Shown here: in pieces, positions 60,834-64,000 of the stretch
Position numbering within the stretch: position 1 is the stretch's first letter
How the letters are laid out: the number at the start of each line of letters is the position of its first letter
DNA from: Colocasia esculenta
Lineage: Eukaryota; Streptophyta; Magnoliopsida; Alismatales; Araceae
Assembly (NCBI GenBank): GCA_014218235.1
Contig: CM024755.1
Location: forward strand, 93,724,948 to 93,788,947
Direction of reading: 5' to 3'
DNA length: 64,000 bases
Program-made: the position numbers and the translations under genes
Notes under the pieces: generated by a model
The model's database searches: none
What the model was told of the DNA's origin: nothing
What the model saw: the letters and a program-made list of their open reading frames with translations, nothing else

Positions 60834-62503
60834 TGTTGTGTATGGAATGAATATCTAGAGGGGGGAGGGTGAATAGATATTGACCAATTAAAAATTAAGA
60901 AGTCAAGACTATGATCAAATCAGATGAAACAATGTAGACGGTGCACATCAAACCACACAATGTAAGTGAAATTTTTAAGGTGGTTCGGCTCTAGTGTGGA
61001 GACCTACATCCACCCCTCACTAAACTAAGTGAGGCTTCTCTAACAACTCAAATGTGTGAAACACTCACACAACTGCTGATTCACAGCTTCTTACAGACCG
61101 ATGATTGACTGCTTCAAGATTGTTTTAAATCTCACAATCCTTACACACACAGTGTAGGATCAAATCCATCTACTCCAACTAGAGCAGACAACCAAACATA
61201 TTGGTGTTGAGAAGAAATAGGAACAATTTAAACTAGAGAGATTTCTGAAAAAATGTAGAAATATGCAAACACTCTGCGCTGGAGTTGGGATCTGGTCAGA
61301 TGTCTCCTTGAACTCCCAATTGCATCTTCTTCAGGCTTGAGCTCATCGAATTCCTCTTCTAGTCGCAGCACAAGGATCAATTGTCTCTGAGTTGAGTTAA
61401 ATTCCGTAGCTCTGCTTCAATTGATCAGCAGTAGGTCTTTGCACGAAAGGAAGACGCGATCCATCATTCTTTCCTCTTGATCTATTGATTGCTCTGAAGT
61501 CTGCTGCTCTCTTTGAACTCAAGCTCTTCTCTCTCTGTGCTTTTTCGCTCTCAGATCACTTCACTTCTCCTTCTGTGGCTGATATTTTGCAGAGGACGAC
61601 ATGTGCCTTTTTTATCTGCTTCACGGATCTTCTCAGCTGTGCCCCTTAACAGAATCCCAAATAATTGGGAGATACTTTTTCGCCAAAAAGAGGCACCTTC
61701 CAGAACCTTATAAGATGTACCTGAAGTCCCAAACATTGGGCCTCGGATTATGTGCCTAGAACTTATACACTGGCAGACATATTTTATCAATGGATTATAA
61801 GGGTCAGAGAGTCGACAGACCTTGATCATGGTGTCGACGCACACAAACAACTTGACTTGGATCAATAAGAAAATTTTAGTAGAGTCGACTCCATGCCTTC
61901 TAGAGTCGACCTCATCCAAGTGATTGCAGTTCTAACTAACTGTCTATGATGTAGAGTTGACCTTGTAGCATCTTAGTGTCGACCTCACATACTGGTAGAG
62001 TCGACCTAACCTTCATCTGGAGTCGACCTGGTAGACTAGTAGATTCGACCTGATAGACTGGTAGAGTCTACCTGATCCTCATCTGGAGTCGACCTCAAGC
62101 AGTATTTTTCTCTAAGTGATAACCAGAAACTTGATTAGTGTCGACCTGATGCTCATCTAGAATCGACCTTATACAATTCCTTTCCTTCAGCGCTAGCCAG
62201 AAAAACCAACTAGAGTCGACCTGATCTCCAAGTAGTGTCGACCTAATGTGATACTTTGAACTTTTGCGCTACAAAAAATCCATCAAGCGTCGACCTATCC
62301 TTTGAATAGAGTCGACTCATGTGCATCACTGAACTTCAGTAGCTCACTCATTATTACATGTGTGTCGACCTATGAAGTAACTAGAGTCAACACACTAAAA
62401 AGAGCTTTTGACTTTATGAATTTTCTTGTGATACAAAGACTTGTGTTAGATATTTATTACATCTTGCTTGACTTATGATATCATCAAAACCAGGGACACA
62501 ACA
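60834..62503 (-). repeat. SV12: minus-strand Sirevirus-like LTR (1,670 bp) with GTCGAC array
   Basis: Plus-strand ends are TGTTGTGTAT and GGACACAACA, which give TGTTGTG-CACAACA inverted ends. It resembles the SV4 LTR in reverse (AGGGGTGGATGTAGG block, complement at about 61005-61020; C-rich tract complement at about 60858-60871). About 61805-62370 holds some 15-20 GTCGAC-centred units. The purine tract complement (ATCTCCCCTTTTT, 62504-62516) shows it is a 3' LTR. Flanks GAAGA and ATCTC do not match. Confidence 0.82.
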
Positions 62504-62581
62504 ATCTCCCCTTTTTGATGATAAGAAACATAACAATCATACATTTAATAAAAACAGGCTACTTCTATCTACATTTCTAAC
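62504..62581 (-). other. Junction of SV12 polypurine tract and TK13 intron
   Basis: Read on the minus strand, TK13 intron-like sequence (from the donor at 62580-62581) passes into CATCAAAAAGGGGAGAT, the purine tract of SV12. The exact join is somewhere in about 62520-62560. Only about 25 bases of SV12 interior remain. Confidence 0.6.
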
Positions 62582-62794
62582 CTGAGCCTCCAACTGAGCG
62601 TGGAGTCAGCCTGAGTTTGTGCCTAGGTCTGCCATAGCTTGAACCAGACCTTGCATGAACACTCCATAATCTACAGGTGGTGGTGGAGGAAGAACTGTAG
62701 GATCCTAGAGTGTTGGGGCCTGCTACTCATCACTATCCTCACGCCTCTGCTCATCCTCTCGAGCATGGGCACCACGTCTACCACGAGAAGCCAT
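62582..62794 (-). pseudogene. gag: TK13 gag exon 1, broken
   Basis: On the minus strand, ATG at 62794 opens MASRGRRGAHAREDE, near identical to TK1 Gag, and VDYGVFMQGLVQAM follows. In-frame stops after the first ~24 codons and a frameshift before the end break it. The segment is 213 bases long, as in TK1, and ends at CTCAG followed by GTTAGA, the same inferred splice donor. Beyond it the element is cut by SV12, so the rest of gag-pol is missing here. Confidence 0.8.
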
Positions 62795-62962
62795 AGCCTA
62801 TAAAACAATTTAATCTTGTTAGAAACTAAGTAATTAGCACTAACTATTTTCTTAGCTATCCTTTCATTCATTATAAAATATTTTCTACATATGTGGACAA
62901 TACTATAAAGACGTAGCATATTATGAAGATGATGGTATATTTATGTACAATCTCAACGTGTT

Positions 62963-62974
62963 TCTCTGATACCA
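62963..62974 (-). other. TK13 primer binding site
   Basis: The complement reads TGGTATCAGAGA, five bases from the LTR end, spaced as in TK1. Confidence 0.88.
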
Positions 62975-62979
62975 ATCTC

Positions 62980-64000
62980 TGTAATGACCCTCCTTATACC
63001 GGTACGATTATACCAATCCACGTCGGTATAAAGACGCCGTCACAGTGGGACATTTACCCAACACTAAACATTAGATTGAGATGTACACAAATATTGAAAT
63101 AATACAGTGGAAACAAGTAAATATTCATTCTTATTCCATCATCCACATCATATCCTCAGTCTATACAGTGATAAAAGAAATGCAAGTGTCCACATTATTA
63201 CAACTTCAAAATAGATACACTGTCCATATGAATTACATCACTTATTGAATACATACTTATGGAAAGAAAACTACAAAGTAGAAGTCTCCACACAATTAGC
63301 TACTCCTCCCGCTCGGAGTCGCTCCTAACTATATCCTCCTCAGAAGTGGAGATACTTGTCACACTTGTACGCCGAAGCAAGGATGAGTATAAAGAGACCC
63401 AGCAAGCAATCTAAGAATACAACCTTACTCATCATAACCACACACTAGTCATTTAAGCATTTAGAAACTAAACAAGTACATGCTTCACGCTACTTAAAAA
63501 ATTAATTATAAAACCTATAGCATGCTTTCTACACATTCTATTCAACAAGGTTCAAAGATTCAAATCTTATTCAAATCATTTGAAATTATATACAATTAAA
63601 GCATGAAATTAACAAGGTAATTACATGCCTAACATGGTATCTAAGCATTTTCATATGCATTTATCATACATATACACACATTTTGCTTGCTGTTTTGACA
63701 TAAAATAACATAATCACAATGGTTTACATTTATTAACATGCTAGCTCATTCACTTCACAGTTCGCATGTTCATATTTCACATTGCATAATTCACATTTTC
63801 AAACACACATATTCACATTTCACATTTAATTGTCGTGACACATAGTCCAAACCACCACTAGAAGGACACACATACACTTACACATATCCATCACCTAGGC
63901 AACATAGTGATAGATCTTGGTTAACTGCACAGAACCGGGAGAAGCACTCTCCACCATAACTAGTGGTACTTGTCCACCTCTAGGATTTCATCCTAATGCC
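62980..64000 (-). repeat. TK13 5' LTR, runs off the window
   Basis: The plus strand starts TGTAATGACC. It aligns in reverse with the TK1 and TK9 LTRs, including the ATACCGGTACGATTATACC start, the GTACGCCGAAGCAAG block (about 63367) and the TGACACATAGTCCAAACCACC block (about 63835). The complement encodes an acidic frame ending RSDSEREE at 63300. No gene is seen. Confidence 0.92.

Noticed and set aside
60834..62503. SV12 as a solo LTR
   Set aside because: Flanking five bases differ (GAAGA, ATCTC) and a polypurine tract is still attached on one side.

Overview
The window is plant nuclear heterochromatin made almost wholly of long terminal repeat (LTR) retrotransposons. I see no host gene, no tRNA or rRNA gene and no CRISPR array. 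A flowering plant with a large genome is likely: the Ty3/gypsy elements end in an integrase-linked chromodomain and have 2-4 kb LTRs (Tekay/Del-like chromoviruses), the Ty1/copia elements look like Sireviruses, and all recognisable primer binding sites fit plant initiator methionine tRNA. Genus cannot be told from this sequence.

The elements nest like Russian dolls. I label them TK/GY (Ty3/gypsy), SV (Ty1/copia) and CA (5S-like miniature). SV7 (48711-60126, +) is the outermost. GY6 (pol 42175-45684, 3' LTR 45685-48710) lies in the 5' LTR of SV7. GY3 (17084-42174) lies in the protease region of GY6. GY2 (9543-17083) lies in the 5' LTR of GY3, and TK1 (1-9542) lies in the 5' leader of GY2. The 3' LTR of GY3 is split by SV4 (24894-41114, target duplication ACCTC), whose own 5' LTR is split by SV5 (26097-31968, target duplication GATCT). 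Further right, the SV7 integrase is split by a solo LTR, TK8 (50005-56746), which is itself split by a minus-strand solo LTR, TK9 (50144-54210, target duplication AAATG).

The right end (60127-64000) is a patchwork: a miniature LTR-like unit with a 5S rRNA-like domain (CA10), a Sirevirus 5' fragment (SV11), a minus-strand Sirevirus LTR (SV12) and the start of a minus-strand Tekay-like element (TK13) that runs off the window.

No element is intact. TK1 is the best preserved: its gag-pol reads in one frame through two inferred ~80 bp introns and has only two nonsense codons and one lost integrase aspartate. SV5 has gag but no pol, yet has two LTRs and a perfect target duplication, so it may have moved with enzymes from elsewhere. 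The main points for follow-up are the gag introns, the repeat arrays built on ATCGAT or GTCGAC in Sirevirus LTRs, conserved blocks (one with a short acidic reading frame) inside Tekay-like LTRs, the 5S-like LTR, and a 17-bp-flanked retroposed insert in GY6.
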